DNA of 64,000 nt from the NCBI GenBank assembly GCA_966248875.1, contig CBINBI010000007.1, positions 1 through 64,000 of the forward strand. The letters run 5' to 3'. Position 1 is the stretch's first letter. Each line of letters opens with the position of its first letter. The notes below the pieces were generated by a model. That model saw nothing but the letters and a program-made list of their open reading frames with translations. It was not told where the DNA came from and ran no database searches. Below, piece after piece: positions 34,498-43,274 of this stretch. The position numbers were made by a program, and so were the translations under genes. Source of the stretch: Dokdonella_A sp966248875 (GTDB lineage: Bacteria; Pseudomonadota; Gammaproteobacteria; Xanthomonadales; Rhodanobacteraceae).

Positions 34498-35730
34498 ATG
34501 GCGTGGCCGCAATTCAATCACGTGCAGCTCCTGCGTTATGCGGGGCTCTTCACGTATGCCTGCGTCGGCATTCCGCTGCTGCGCTATCAGGCGCTGGTGG
34601 AGGAGATGCTGGTCAAGCAGCGGCCGGCGTATTACGTCGATCTCTGGCTGGCCTGCTATTTCCTGTTCGGGCTGGTGTTCTGGTTCCTGACGCACAATCT
34701 CGGCGCGCGCCGGCCGACGTGGGCCGAGCGGCTCGGCCAGATCGTCCTGCTGCTGGTGCTCAATGCGACCGCGATCGTGATCGGCTGGATCAGCCAGAGC
34801 GGGCTTTGCGCGCTCCTGCTCGTCGTGGTCGCGCTGGTGCTGCCGTGGCTCCTGCCGCTGCGCGCGTCCGCCGTGTGGATGGTGCTGCAGAATTTCTCGC
34901 TGATCCCGGTCTTCATGAGCCAGCAGGCCGTCGCGTACTCAGTCGTCGAGGGCACGCTCCAGGCGACGCTGGAGCCGGTCAACACGTTCACCGATGCGTT
35001 CCTGCAATCGAGCCTCTACATCGGCATCTGCGCCGCGGTGTTCGTGACCAGCGTCGTGGCCAAGCAGCAGGCCGAGGCACGCGAGGACCAGCGGCGGCTG
35101 AATTCCGAGCTTCGCGCGACGCGCACGCTGCTCGCCGAATCCAGCCGCCTCGCCGAGCGCATGCGCATCTCGCGCGAGCTGCACGATCTGATCGGGCATC
35201 ACCTGACCGCGCTCAGTCTCAATCTGGAAGTCGCGAGCCATCTCGTGCAAGGCCAGGCGCAGGATCACGTGCGTCAGGCGCAGTCGGTCGCCAAGCTCCT
35301 GCTCGGCGACGTACGCGAGGTCGTCAGCCAGCTGCGCGACGAGGACAGCATCGATCTCACCGAGGTGCTGCAGACGCTCATCGAAGGCGTGCCGGGACTC
35401 GCGATCCATCTCGAACTGCCGCCGCGCTTTTCCGTCGACGATCCCAAACGCGCGCAGGTGCTGCTGCGCTGCGCGCAGGAGATCATCACCAACACCGTGC
35501 GCCACGCCGGCGCGCGGAATCTCTGGCTGCGCTTCGAGCGCAGCGGTGATCATCAGATGGTGATCCACGCGCGCGACGACGGGCGCGGCACGGCACAGCT
35601 CAAACCGGGCAACGGCCTCGCCGGCATGCGCGAGCGGCTCGCGCAGTACGGCGGGCGGCTGGACATCATGACCGGCAAGGATCAGGGCTTCGCGCTCGAT
35701 GCCTGGCTGCCGCTGGAGGGCGCAGCATGA
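34498..35730 (+). CDS. Sensor histidine kinase, NarL/DesK type
   Basis: Membrane sensor kinase of 410 residues. Six or so hydrophobic helices occupy residues 10-190 with no large periplasmic domain, so the signal is probably sensed in or at the membrane. A HisKA_3 dimerisation domain follows, with phospho-acceptor H229 in ISRELHDLIGHHLTAL, then an ATPase domain with NTVRHAGARN (N box), DDGRG and NGLAGMRERL (G boxes). The ATG is the first residue of the membrane domain; an upstream continuation of the frame is not used. Its TGA overlaps the ATG of the response regulator (ATGA), so the two are a cognate pair. Confidence 0.93.
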   Translation: MAWPQFNHVQLLRYAGLFTYACVGIPLLRYQALVEEMLVKQRPAYYVDLWLACYFLFGLVFWFLTHNLGARRPTWAERLGQIVLLLVLNATAIVIGWISQSGLCALLLVVVALVLPWLLPLRASAVWMVLQNFSLIPVFMSQQAVAYSVVEGTLQATLEPVNTFTDAFLQSSLYIGICAAVFVTSVVAKQQAEAREDQRRLNSELRATRTLLAESSRLAERMRISRELHDLIGHHLTALSLNLEVASHLVQGQAQDHVRQAQSVAKLLLGDVREVVSQLRDEDSIDLTEVLQTLIEGVPGLAIHLELPPRFSVDDPKRAQVLLRCAQEIITNTVRHAGARNLWLRFERSGDHQMVIHARDDGRGTAQLKPGNGLAGMRERLAQYGGRLDIMTGKDQGFALDAWLPLEGAA

Positions 35731-36368
35731 TCGAGGTGTGTCTCGTCGACGACCAGACACTGGTGCGCCAAGGCATCCGCTCGCTGCTCGAGCTTTCGGA
35801 CTCGATCCGCGTCGTGGCCGAAGCCGGCGACGGCGTGCAGGCCGTCGAGACGATTCCGCGCGTGAAGCCCGACGTGGTGCTGCTCGACATGCGCATGCCG
35901 GGCATGTCGGGGCTGGACGTGCTGAACGCGCTGGCCGCGAGCAACCAGCTGCCGCCGACGATCATCCTGACGACGTTCGACGACGATCAGCTCGTGCTCG
36001 CCGGGCTCAAGGCCGGCGCGCGCGGGTATCTGCTCAAGGACGTTTCGCTGGACCAGCTCGTCGACGCGGTGAAGACGGTCGCCGCCGGCGGCTCGCTGGT
36101 CGCGCCGGTGGTCACGCAGCGGCTGCTTTCGGGACTAGAGCGCATGCAGAACGAGTTCGTCAGCCTGGATCGACCCGATCCCCTGACCGACCGCGAGACC
36201 GAGATCCTGCGCCTCATGGCGGGCGGCTACAGCAACAAGGAGATCGCCAATTCGCTCGGCGTCGCCGAGGGCACCGTGAAGAATCACGTCTCGAACATCC
36301 TTTCCAAGCTCGGCGTGCGCGACCGGACGCGCGCGGTGCTGAAGGCGTTCGAGCTCGGGATCGTCTGA
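35727..36368 (+). CDS. NarL/FixJ-type response regulator
   Basis: 213-residue partner of the preceding kinase. The receiver domain has acidic D8-D9, phospho-acceptor D54 in VVLLDMRMPGM and K in GYLLKD. The LuxR-type helix-turn-helix is LTDRETEILRLMAGGYSNKEIANSLGVAEGTVKNH, with the final helix NILSKLGVRDRTRA. Targets are unknown; the SRPBCC gene 258 bp downstream is a possible one. Confidence 0.95.
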   Translation: MIEVCLVDDQTLVRQGIRSLLELSDSIRVVAEAGDGVQAVETIPRVKPDVVLLDMRMPGMSGLDVLNALAASNQLPPTIILTTFDDDQLVLAGLKAGARGYLLKDVSLDQLVDAVKTVAAGGSLVAPVVTQRLLSGLERMQNEFVSLDRPDPLTDRETEILRLMAGGYSNKEIANSLGVAEGTVKNHVSNILSKLGVRDRTRAVLKAFELGIV

Positions 36369-36626
36369 AAGGCCAGCCGGGCTCGTGCCCCGGGTGAAAA
36401 AGCCCGCCTGGTACGGTGCGACGGTCTCCGGCTGCCCGTCGCAGCCGCCCCCGGCGACCCGCGTTTTGCGCAAAAGCCGCGCCATAGCCACGGCGCGCCC
36501 ACTCAAGTACCATTTCGCGCCCATGCCGCGACGTGAGCCTGCCCGGCTCCGTCGAAGGGGGCAGGCGGGCCGTTCGGCGCGCCAGGCGCGCCCGGCGATC
36601 CCCCGAGTTCTGGAGAAACCCCGTCT

Positions 36627-37787
36627 ATGGCCCGTGTTCTCGAGTTTCTGGTGTCCATCGTCATCGTTTTCGTTCTGGCCGTGCTCGTCGGCGTGCTGCT
36701 GCCGGCGCATGGGCACATCGAGCGCACGATCGAAGTATCCAGCCCGCTGCGGCAGATCTACGATTCCATCAACACGTTCCGCCGCTTTCCCGAATGGTCG
36801 GCGCAGCGCAAGTTCGATCCGCAGACGCAGATGACGTTCGAAGGCGCGCCGGAAGGCGAGGGCGCCAAGGTCAGCTGGACCAGCGCGGTGCCGCAGGTCG
36901 GCGACGGCTCGATGACGATCACGAAGTCCGAGCAGGACAGCAAGATCACGATGGCGCTCGAGAATCCGTGGAGCGGCGAGAACAAGACGTATACCGTCAC
37001 GCTGATTCCCGCACAGAACGGCAAGACCGTCACGATCAACTGGGCGTACGACGCCGACTACGGCTGGAACCTGATCTGGCGCTATGCCGGCCTCTACATC
37101 CATGGCGATCCCGCGACGCAGATCCAGCTCAATCTCTCGAACATCGCGGCGATGCTCGCCACGTTCCCGAACGTCGACTACAAGGATCAGCAGATCGACA
37201 TCACGGACGTCACCGCGCGGCCGGTGCTCCTGGTCGCGACCAAGGCCAAGCGTTCGCTCGACGAGGTCGCCGAAGCTACCGACAACGCGATGAAGGAAAT
37301 CGAAGCGGCGATGAAGAAGACCGGCCTCAATCCGGCGGGCCCGCGCATGACGATCACGACGAACTGGGGCGAGGAGGAATACGCCTTCAGCGTCGCCCAG
37401 CCGGTGGACGCGACGACGTTCACTCTGGACAAGCAGGATTACACGATCGAGACGCCGACGCCGAATCCAAGCGCGACGGACACCGACGAGGAAGAAGAGC
37501 CGCAGGAGTTGAAGGCCGGCGACAAGGACCCGCAGGGCATGCTGGTCGTCGACGGCAACGTGCGCGCGGCGCTCTGGTACCAGGGCAAGGCGCTCGTCAC
37601 CGAGCATACCGGCAGCCCGGCGCAGCTGCCGCTGCTACGGCTGATGCTGAAGGCCTACGCCGAGACGCACGGCTTTCCGTACGCGGAAATGGGCGAAGGA
37701 CGCTTCTGGGACGAGGTGACGTCGGCTCCGGATGTGCCCGAGGACGAGCAGACCTTCCGGGTATACCTGCCGGTGCAGGTTCAGTAA
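36627..37787 (+). CDS. Membrane-anchored SRPBCC / GyrI-like domain protein
   Basis: A 386-residue protein with one N-terminal transmembrane segment (residues 5-27). It is followed by a polyketide-cyclase/START-like SRPBCC domain (about 33-180: IEVSSPLRQIYDSINTFRRFPEWS, TFEGAPEGEGAKVSWT) and a C-terminal region that resembles the GyrI/AraC effector-binding fold (TARPVLLVATKAKRS ... EDEQTFRVYLPVQ). An acidic low-complexity loop (TDTDEEEEPQE) interrupts the second domain. The two folds both bind small hydrophobic or cationic ligands in other proteins; ligand and role here are unknown. GGAG lies upstream of the ATG (tctggagaaacc). Confidence 0.8.
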   Translation: MARVLEFLVSIVIVFVLAVLVGVLLPAHGHIERTIEVSSPLRQIYDSINTFRRFPEWSAQRKFDPQTQMTFEGAPEGEGAKVSWTSAVPQVGDGSMTITKSEQDSKITMALENPWSGENKTYTVTLIPAQNGKTVTINWAYDADYGWNLIWRYAGLYIHGDPATQIQLNLSNIAAMLATFPNVDYKDQQIDITDVTARPVLLVATKAKRSLDEVAEATDNAMKEIEAAMKKTGLNPAGPRMTITTNWGEEEYAFSVAQPVDATTFTLDKQDYTIETPTPNPSATDTDEEEEPQELKAGDKDPQGMLVVDGNVRAALWYQGKALVTEHTGSPAQLPLLRLMLKAYAETHGFPYAEMGEGRFWDEVTSAPDVPEDEQTFRVYLPVQVQ

Positions 37788-37820
37788 CGCGCCGCGCGCC
37801 TTGCGCTCTGCGGATGGATC

Positions 37821-37843
37821 AAGAGCAGCACTCGGCTGCTCTT
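37821..37843. terminator. Hairpin between SRPBCC gene and greB
   Basis: A perfect 9-bp stem, AAGAGCAGC with GCTGCTCTT, around ACTCG, flanked by T-rich sequence on the plus side. It lies between convergent genes and probably serves both. Confidence 0.7.
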
Positions 37844-37852
37844 TCCATTTGC

Positions 37853-38386
37853 TCAGCCGCCTTTTTCGTTGCCTGCGGGCGGTGTGGGTTCCGCATAGCT
37901 CACTTCGAGGACGACGAAGCGCATGCGACCGCCGGGCAGCTCCGCTTCGAATTCGTCGTCGACGCGCGAGCGGAGCGCTGCGCGCGCGAGCGGCGAATCG
38001 ATGCTGATCCAGCCGCGAGCCGCGTCGGTTTCGTCGGGACCGACGATGCGGTAATCGCGCACTTCGCCGTTCTCGGCTTCGAGGCGCATCCAGGCTCCGA
38101 AATAGATGGCGGACGCGTCGGACGGCGGGCCGTCGACGATGCGCAGCTCCTGCAGGCGGCGCGTCAGATAGCGCACGCGCCGGTCGATCTCGCCGAGCTG
38201 CTTCTTGCGATACACATATTCGGCATTCTCGGACCGATCGCCTTCCGCTGCGGCGTCGGCGAGCGCGCGCACGACTTCAGGGCGCGTCACGCGCCAGAGG
38301 CGGTCGAGCTCTTCCTTGAGCCGGCGATGGCCGTCGGCCGTGATGACGGCGGAGGATGCGGTAGCGGCGGGACGCCAGCGGCCCAT
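37853..38386 (-). CDS. greB: Transcription elongation factor GreB
   Basis: 177-residue factor that stimulates RNA cleavage by backtracked RNA polymerase. The N-terminal coiled coil carries the signature ALADAAAEGDRSENAEYVYRK with acidic tip residues, followed by QLGEIDRRVRYLTRRL; the C-terminal FKBP-like domain is complete. The basic spacing in the coiled coil favours GreB over GreA. It begins with about 12 residues more than E. coli GreB. Just downstream of yjgR on the same strand (gap 96 bp). Confidence 0.93.
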   Translation of the reverse strand: MGRWRPAATASSAVITADGHRRLKEELDRLWRVTRPEVVRALADAAAEGDRSENAEYVYRKKQLGEIDRRVRYLTRRLQELRIVDGPPSDASAIYFGAWMRLEAENGEVRDYRIVGPDETDAARGWISIDSPLARAALRSRVDDEFEAELPGGRMRFVVLEVSYAEPTPPAGNEKGG

Positions 38387-38482
38387 GACGGCGCCTTCAA
38401 GCCAAGGAACGGTTGTGGCTGCGGCGGGCGCGTTCGAAGCACGTCATGCTGGCTGAGATGTTTGCAGCGGCACGATCTGCAA

Positions 38483-39973
38483 TCAGCGCTTGCTCATCGA
38501 GCCCAGCACGCCGCGCAGGATCGAGCGGCCGAGCTGCCCGCTCGCATTGCGCACGACCGACTTCGCCATCGTTTCGAGCAGGCCCTGGCGCCGGCTCGTG
38601 CCGAACACCATGTCCTTGGCGACATCCATCCAGCCGCCGCTGCGTTGCGCCTTGTTGCCGTCGCCGCCAGCGGGCGCATCGGGCGGTGCCGGCGCGACGG
38701 ATTCCTGGGCTCGCCGGTTCAGCGTCTCGAACGCGGATTCGCGATCGACCGCCGTGTCGTACTTGCCGCCGACCGGCGAGCGCGCACGGACCTGACTGCG
38801 CTCGTCGGCGGTGATGGCACCGATGCGGCAGCCGGGCGAGGTGATCAGGGCGCGCTCGACGGGCAACGGCACACCACCTTCCTGCAGCGTCGAGACGAGC
38901 GCCTCGCCGACGCCGAGCTGGGTGATCACGTCTGCCACCTTGATCTTCGGATTCGGCGCGAAGGTTTCCGCGGCCGCCTTGACCGCCTTCTGATCGCGCG
39001 GCGTGAAAGCACGCAGCGCATGCTGCACGCGGTTGCCCAGCTGGCCGAGGATCACATTCGGCACGTCGTCAGGATTCTGCGAACAGAAGTAGACGCCCAC
39101 GCCCTTCGAGCGGATCAGCCGGACGACCTGCTCGACGCGCTGGCGCAGAGCCGGCGGCGCATCGTCGAACAGAAGATGCGCCTCGTCGAAGAAGAAGGCG
39201 AGCTTCGGCAGCTCGACATCGCCGATTTCGGGCAGCTTCTCGAACAGCTCGGACAGCATCCAGAGCAGGAAGGTCGTGTAGAGCTTCGGCTTCAGGATCA
39301 GCTGGTCGGCAGCGAGGATGTTGACGATGCCGCGGCCGGAAAGGTCCTGGCGCATGAAATCGGCGATATCGAGCGCGGGCTCGCCGAAGAAGTGGTCGCC
39401 GCCGTTCTGCTCTAGCGACAGCACGGCGCGCTGGATCGCCGCAATGGACGCCGGCGAGACCAGGCCATAGTGCTGCGAGATCTCCTTCGCGTTGTCCGTC
39501 GCCCACACGAGCAGCGCGCGCAGATCCTTGATGTCGAGCAGCAGCAGGCCCGTGTCGTCGGCTACCTTGAAGGCGATCTCGAGCACGCCCTGCTGCGTGT
39601 CGTTCAGCTCCATCAGCCGGCCGAGCAGCTGCGGCCCCATTTCCGAGATCGTCGTGCGCACCGGATGGCCGGCGTCGCCGTAGATGTCCCAGAACACGAC
39701 CGGGTTCGCGCCGGGCTGCCAGTCGATGCCGAGTTTCTCGATGCGCGCCTTCAGCTTGTCGTTCATCGCGCCGGCCATCGCGAGCCCGGCGAGATCGCCC
39801 TTGACGTCGGCGAGGAAGACCGGCACGCCGAGCCGGGAGAAGCCTTCGGCGAGCACCATCAGCGACACCGATTTGCCCGTGCCGGTCGCGCCCGCGATCA
39901 TGCCGTGGCGGTTCGCGTATTTCGTGAGCAGGTAGACGGGCGCATCGCCCTTGCCGAGCAGGATCTGGCTCAT
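38483..39973 (-). CDS. yjgR: HerA/FtsK-like P-loop ATPase of the YjgR (DUF853) family
   Basis: Cytoplasmic ATPase of 496 residues, homologous to the HerA helicase core but of uncertain function. Walker A GATGTGKS is at residues 28-35, DVKGDLAGLAMAG is typical of the family, and Walker B is LAFFFDEAHLLFDDAP. The sensor region GVGVYFCSQNPDDVPN and a C-terminal KSVVRNASGQLGRSILRGVLGS stretch are diagnostic for YjgR. An alanine/proline-rich linker near 430 joins core and tail. Expressed alone or with greB. Confidence 0.92.
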   Translation of the reverse strand: MSQILLGKGDAPVYLLTKYANRHGMIAGATGTGKSVSLMVLAEGFSRLGVPVFLADVKGDLAGLAMAGAMNDKLKARIEKLGIDWQPGANPVVFWDIYGDAGHPVRTTISEMGPQLLGRLMELNDTQQGVLEIAFKVADDTGLLLLDIKDLRALLVWATDNAKEISQHYGLVSPASIAAIQRAVLSLEQNGGDHFFGEPALDIADFMRQDLSGRGIVNILAADQLILKPKLYTTFLLWMLSELFEKLPEIGDVELPKLAFFFDEAHLLFDDAPPALRQRVEQVVRLIRSKGVGVYFCSQNPDDVPNVILGQLGNRVQHALRAFTPRDQKAVKAAAETFAPNPKIKVADVITQLGVGEALVSTLQEGGVPLPVERALITSPGCRIGAITADERSQVRARSPVGGKYDTAVDRESAFETLNRRAQESVAPAPPDAPAGGDGNKAQRSGGWMDVAKDMVFGTSRRQGLLETMAKSVVRNASGQLGRSILRGVLGSMSKR

Positions 39974-40163
39974 CGTGCGTCCTCGTCGGATGACGCGAGG
40001 ATTGTAGCGGCGAAGTGCCGGCGAGTGATGCGCAGCCAGGCGCTGAGCGTCGCGCGGAGCTTTTGCATCGAAAGTCCGAACCCTGTTTCCGCGATGCCTT
40101 CTTCGGGTTGCGCACGCTGCATGCGGACGGTACCTTGCCGCGAGCCGTTACCGGAAGGGTTCA

Positions 40164-41666
40164 ATGTCGTTCGTCAGCCGCGTCGCCGTCCTCTTGCTTT
40201 CGTTCACGCTTGCCGCCTGCGCCACGTCCCCGACCGGGAAGGACGCAAGCTCCTCTCCCAAAGTCGACGATTCCGAAATCAGCGCGCTGTATGCGCGGCT
40301 CGATGCCGATTCCACGCGCTACGAAAACGGCCTCGCGCTCGGGCGCGAAGGCAGGAACGACCAGGCGCAGGCCGAAGTCACCGCCGCCCTCGACGATCTC
40401 CGCGCTGCCGCGACGCGCTGCAGCGAAGTCCCGGGCTGCGAGCAGCAGCGGTTCGTCGCCGCTTTCGACCGGCTGCTGCGCCTTTCTACCGGCAGCGACA
40501 ACGAGGAGTCCGAAGGCGGACCGAACGGCACGACGCCCGAGGCGGTCGAGGAAGCGGGCGAGACCTCGCCGGTCGTCGCCGCCGTGCCCGAGCTCGGGCG
40601 TTCCGTCACGCTGCTCAAGGGCCGCGAGCTCAGCGACATCATCGCGCTGAACGGCCCGGTCAAGGCCGCCCTGGAAGAATGGCTGACCCAGTATCGCCCG
40701 AACCTGATCACGGCCTACGTCAATTACGAGTACATGCGCCATCTCATGTGGCCCGAGTACGAGAAGGCCGGCCTGCCCGAGGCTCTCCTGTTCGGCATGC
40801 TGGCCAAGGAATCGGGCGGCAAGGTGCACGCCGTCTCGCGCTCCGGCGCGTCCGGGCCGCTGCAATTCATGTATGCGACCGGCCTGCGCTTCGGGCTCGG
40901 TACGGTCGACGGCTTCGACCAGCGCTTCGATCCCAGGCTCTCGGCGCGCGCGAATGCGGCCTACATCAACGAGCAGCTCGCGATCTTCAACAACCAGCTC
41001 GAGCTCGTGATCGGCGCGTACAACGGCGGCGAAGGCGCGATGACGCGCCTCGTCAACCGGGTCGGCGACCAGAATTTCTGGGATCCCAAGATCTACTACG
41101 CCGTCTCGCAGGAGACGCGCGAATACGTGCCGATGGTGCTGGCCGCCGCGTGGCTCTTCATGCACCCCGAGCGATACAACCTCCGCTTTCCGAAAGTCTC
41201 CGGGCAGCCGGGCAGCATCACGCTGGCGCGCCCGGCTTCGATCTCCGAACTCACCATCTGCCTGGGCAGCGACGGCGGCGCCGAGGGTGGCTGGTTCCGC
41301 ACGCTGCGCAATCTGAATCCGCAGCTCGATCCGCAGCAGCCGGAGCCGGCGGGCGCGAAGCTCGCGGTACCGGCCGAGCTCGAAGCGATCTACGCGCGCA
41401 ACTGCGCCGGCGGAAAATGGCCGGAGCTCGCCGCCGAGCTGCACTCGGCCGTCGTGCCGTCGCCTCCACCCGGAAGTCTGGTGCACGCGCAGGCCGTCAA
41501 GCCGCGCGGCTACGTCGTGCGCAAGGGCGATACGCTCTCGGCCATCGCAAGGAAGGTCGGTTGCAGCGGCGTGCAGGAGATCGCCGCGGCGAACGGCATT
41601 CGCGGGCCGCGCTATCCGATCAAGCCGGGAAGGACACTGCGCATTCCCAACTGCACGAAACGCTGA
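40164..41666 (+). CDS. MltD-like lytic transglycosylase lipoprotein with LysM
   Basis: Murein-cleaving outer-membrane lipoprotein of 500 residues. The lipobox is L-A-A-C (Cys19). After an Ala/Glu-rich region comes a family 1 SLT domain with catalytic E216 in GMLAKESGG, followed by SGASGPLQFMYATG and AYNGGEGA. A C-terminal LysM repeat (YVVRKGDTLSAIARKVGC ... IKPGRTLRIPN) should bind peptidoglycan. GGAAGGG lies about 5 bases before the ATG. Order and length fit MltD-type enzymes, but only one clear LysM is present. Convergent with the next gene. Confidence 0.9.
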   Translation: MSFVSRVAVLLLSFTLAACATSPTGKDASSSPKVDDSEISALYARLDADSTRYENGLALGREGRNDQAQAEVTAALDDLRAAATRCSEVPGCEQQRFVAAFDRLLRLSTGSDNEESEGGPNGTTPEAVEEAGETSPVVAAVPELGRSVTLLKGRELSDIIALNGPVKAALEEWLTQYRPNLITAYVNYEYMRHLMWPEYEKAGLPEALLFGMLAKESGGKVHAVSRSGASGPLQFMYATGLRFGLGTVDGFDQRFDPRLSARANAAYINEQLAIFNNQLELVIGAYNGGEGAMTRLVNRVGDQNFWDPKIYYAVSQETREYVPMVLAAAWLFMHPERYNLRFPKVSGQPGSITLARPASISELTICLGSDGGAEGGWFRTLRNLNPQLDPQQPEPAGAKLAVPAELEAIYARNCAGGKWPELAAELHSAVVPSPPPGSLVHAQAVKPRGYVVRKGDTLSAIARKVGCSGVQEIAAANGIRGPRYPIKPGRTLRIPNCTKR

Positions 41667-41730
41667 GTGCGACGCAAGAGAAGGGAATCGGAAGGGGATC
41701 GGGTCAAGCTACCCCGACCGGCGAGCCGCC

Positions 41731-41754
41731 CGGCCCCAGCGGCCGGCGGGGCCG
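41731..41754. terminator. GC hairpin between convergent genes
   Basis: CGGCCCC pairs with GGGGCCG around a 10-nt loop between the transglycosylase and the 147-residue gene. No T-run, so function uncertain. Confidence 0.35.
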
Positions 41755-41765
41755 GCGACTGCCGG

Positions 41766-42209
41766 TCAGGCCGCCTGCGCCTCGTTGGCTGCGGCGAACC
41801 ACTGGTTGAGCTCGGCCGCAGGAATCGAATCTTTGAGAGCGCGCATTGCGCGCATGACCTGCCGGTGCAGCTCCTGCTGCTCGGCGAAGGGCGAATCCTT
41901 GGTTTCGTGATAGACGACTGTCAGCCACAGGGCGACACCGCGCAGGCGCACCTGCAGGCTGTCCGAACGCATGCGCTCGATGCCGATCTCCGTGCCGCTG
42001 CCCCAAGGCAGGTACTTCATCTCGGGCGGTGTCGCGTAGAGGTGCGGGAACTCGCTCTTGGCCGCGCTCTGGAACTCGCGCATCGCGATCGCGGCGAGCT
42101 GCCGGCGGGCGTTCGGCTGAAGCTCGACCAGCGCCTTCTCGATGGCACGGAATTGACGGCGCAACTGCACCGCACGGCTCAACGCGATCAGACGGGTGAC
42201 GAGCTGCAT
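41766..42209 (-). CDS. Conserved-looking protein of unknown function
   Basis: 147 residues, mostly helical and charged, no signal peptide or membrane segment. It contains an N-terminal basic helix (LSRAVQLRRQFRAIEKALVE), FPHLYATPPEMKYLPWGSGTEIGIERM and a C-terminal helix pair (HRQVMRAMRALKD). I do not recognise the family. Codon use is like its neighbours. It stands alone: 99 bp from the convergent transglycosylase gene and 216 bp from psd. A pair of GTCACATT direct repeats 20 bp apart lies about 90-115 bp upstream. Confidence 0.7.
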   Translation of the reverse strand: MQLVTRLIALSRAVQLRRQFRAIEKALVELQPNARRQLAAIAMREFQSAAKSEFPHLYATPPEMKYLPWGSGTEIGIERMRSDSLQVRLRGVALWLTVVYHETKDSPFAEQQELHRQVMRAMRALKDSIPAAELNQWFAAANEAQAA

Positions 42210-42298
42210 GTGGTTTCCCCCTGGCTGGCGCCGGACTGCTGTCGAAGGCCCGACGCACGGAAATGTATCGGGATCGGCGTGAACGGACTGTCCATTTA

Positions 42299-42336
42299 GT
42301 CACATTTCGTCGGGCCGCGTCACATTCTGACGCGGC
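42299..42336. promoter_or_regulatory. GTCACATT direct repeats overlapping an inverted repeat
   Basis: GTCACATT occurs at 42299-42306 and 42319-42326, and the second copy sits in the perfect hairpin GCCGCGTCA-CATTC-TGACGCGGC (42314-42336). It could be an operator for the 147-residue gene or a terminator of psd; no T-run is present on either strand. Confidence 0.35.
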
Positions 42337-42425
42337 TACTGCAAACGGTGACGCCAGCTTCGAGCACGACCACGGAAGATCAATCACTTGCACGAGGAAT
42401 CGCCGAACGATCTCACGATCTGTGG

Positions 42426-43274
42426 TCAGCGCACCGCGAGCGAGCCGACTTTCTGGCCGACTTTCACCGCTTGCCCGGGGGCCAGCTTCTCCGAAAAGCG
42501 CCCGAGCTTCGCCGGCAGCAGCACGATGACCGTCGATCCCATCTCGAACCGTCCGAGCTCGGCACCCCGCTTGAGCCAGATGCCGCGATTACGGAAGTCG
42601 CGGCGCATGATCGTGTCGGCGTAGGGCGGAATCACGACGCCGTCCCAGATCGTCGCGATGCCCGAGACGAGCATCGCGCCGACCAGGACCACCGAAAACG
42701 GGCCGAGGGCGCTGGTGAAATGACAGACCAGACGCTCGTTGCGCGCGAACAGCCTCGGAATGGAATCGACCGCGAACGGCGCGACGCCGAAGATGCGCCC
42801 CGGCACGTGCACGGTCTCGACGAGCTCGCCGGCAAGCGGCATGTGCACGCGGTGGTAGTCGCGCGGCGAGAGATATACGGTGATGAAGCTGCCGTCGTGA
42901 TACGGCACGGCACGGGCATCGTCACCGAGCAGCTCGCCTGTGCCGAAATCGAAGCCTTTCGCCTGGAAGATGCGTCCGTGCTCGATGCGACCGGCCTGGC
43001 TGATGCGGCCGTCGGCCGGGCACAGCACCGCGTCGGGGTCGGGATCGAGCGGGCGCGCGCCGGGCTTGAGCGCGCGCGTGAAGAACGCATTGAAATGCGG
43101 GTAGGCACTGCAGTCCCCGCTCTCGGCCTCGGCGAGATCGATGTGGTAGCGCCTTGCGACCGTGCGGATCAGGAAATTCTTCCAGGGCGCGAACGTCCAG
43201 CGCGTCGCCCAGCGCACGACGCGCGAGAGCAGCCGGTGCGGAAGCAGGTACTGCGCGACGACCGCGGCGCGCAT
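42426..43274 (-). CDS. psd: Phosphatidylserine decarboxylase proenzyme
   Basis: Inner-membrane pyruvoyl enzyme (282 residues) making phosphatidylethanolamine. The self-cleavage site near the C-terminus reads FE-M-G-S-T, with Gly246-Ser247 as the expected scissile pair; the Met in place of Leu of E. coli LGST is a known tolerated variant. FFTRALKPGARPLD, PADGRIS, YLSPRDYHRVHMPL (catalytic His) and GAMLVGS-like VGAMLVSG are present. Its ATG overlaps the stop of the SCO gene (TGATG), indicating coupled translation. Confidence 0.94.
   Translation of the reverse strand: MRAAVVAQYLLPHRLLSRVVRWATRWTFAPWKNFLIRTVARRYHIDLAEAESGDCSAYPHFNAFFTRALKPGARPLDPDPDAVLCPADGRISQAGRIEHGRIFQAKGFDFGTGELLGDDARAVPYHDGSFITVYLSPRDYHRVHMPLAGELVETVHVPGRIFGVAPFAVDSIPRLFARNERLVCHFTSALGPFSVVLVGAMLVSGIATIWDGVVIPPYADTIMRRDFRNRGIWLKRGAELGRFEMGSTVIVLLPAKLGRFSEKLAPGQAVKVGQKVGSLAVR

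Noticed and set aside
42528..42539. M-G-S-T instead of L-G-S-T at the psd cleavage site as a possible inactivating change
   Set aside because: The scissile Gly-Ser is retained and Met at the first position is a tolerated variant.
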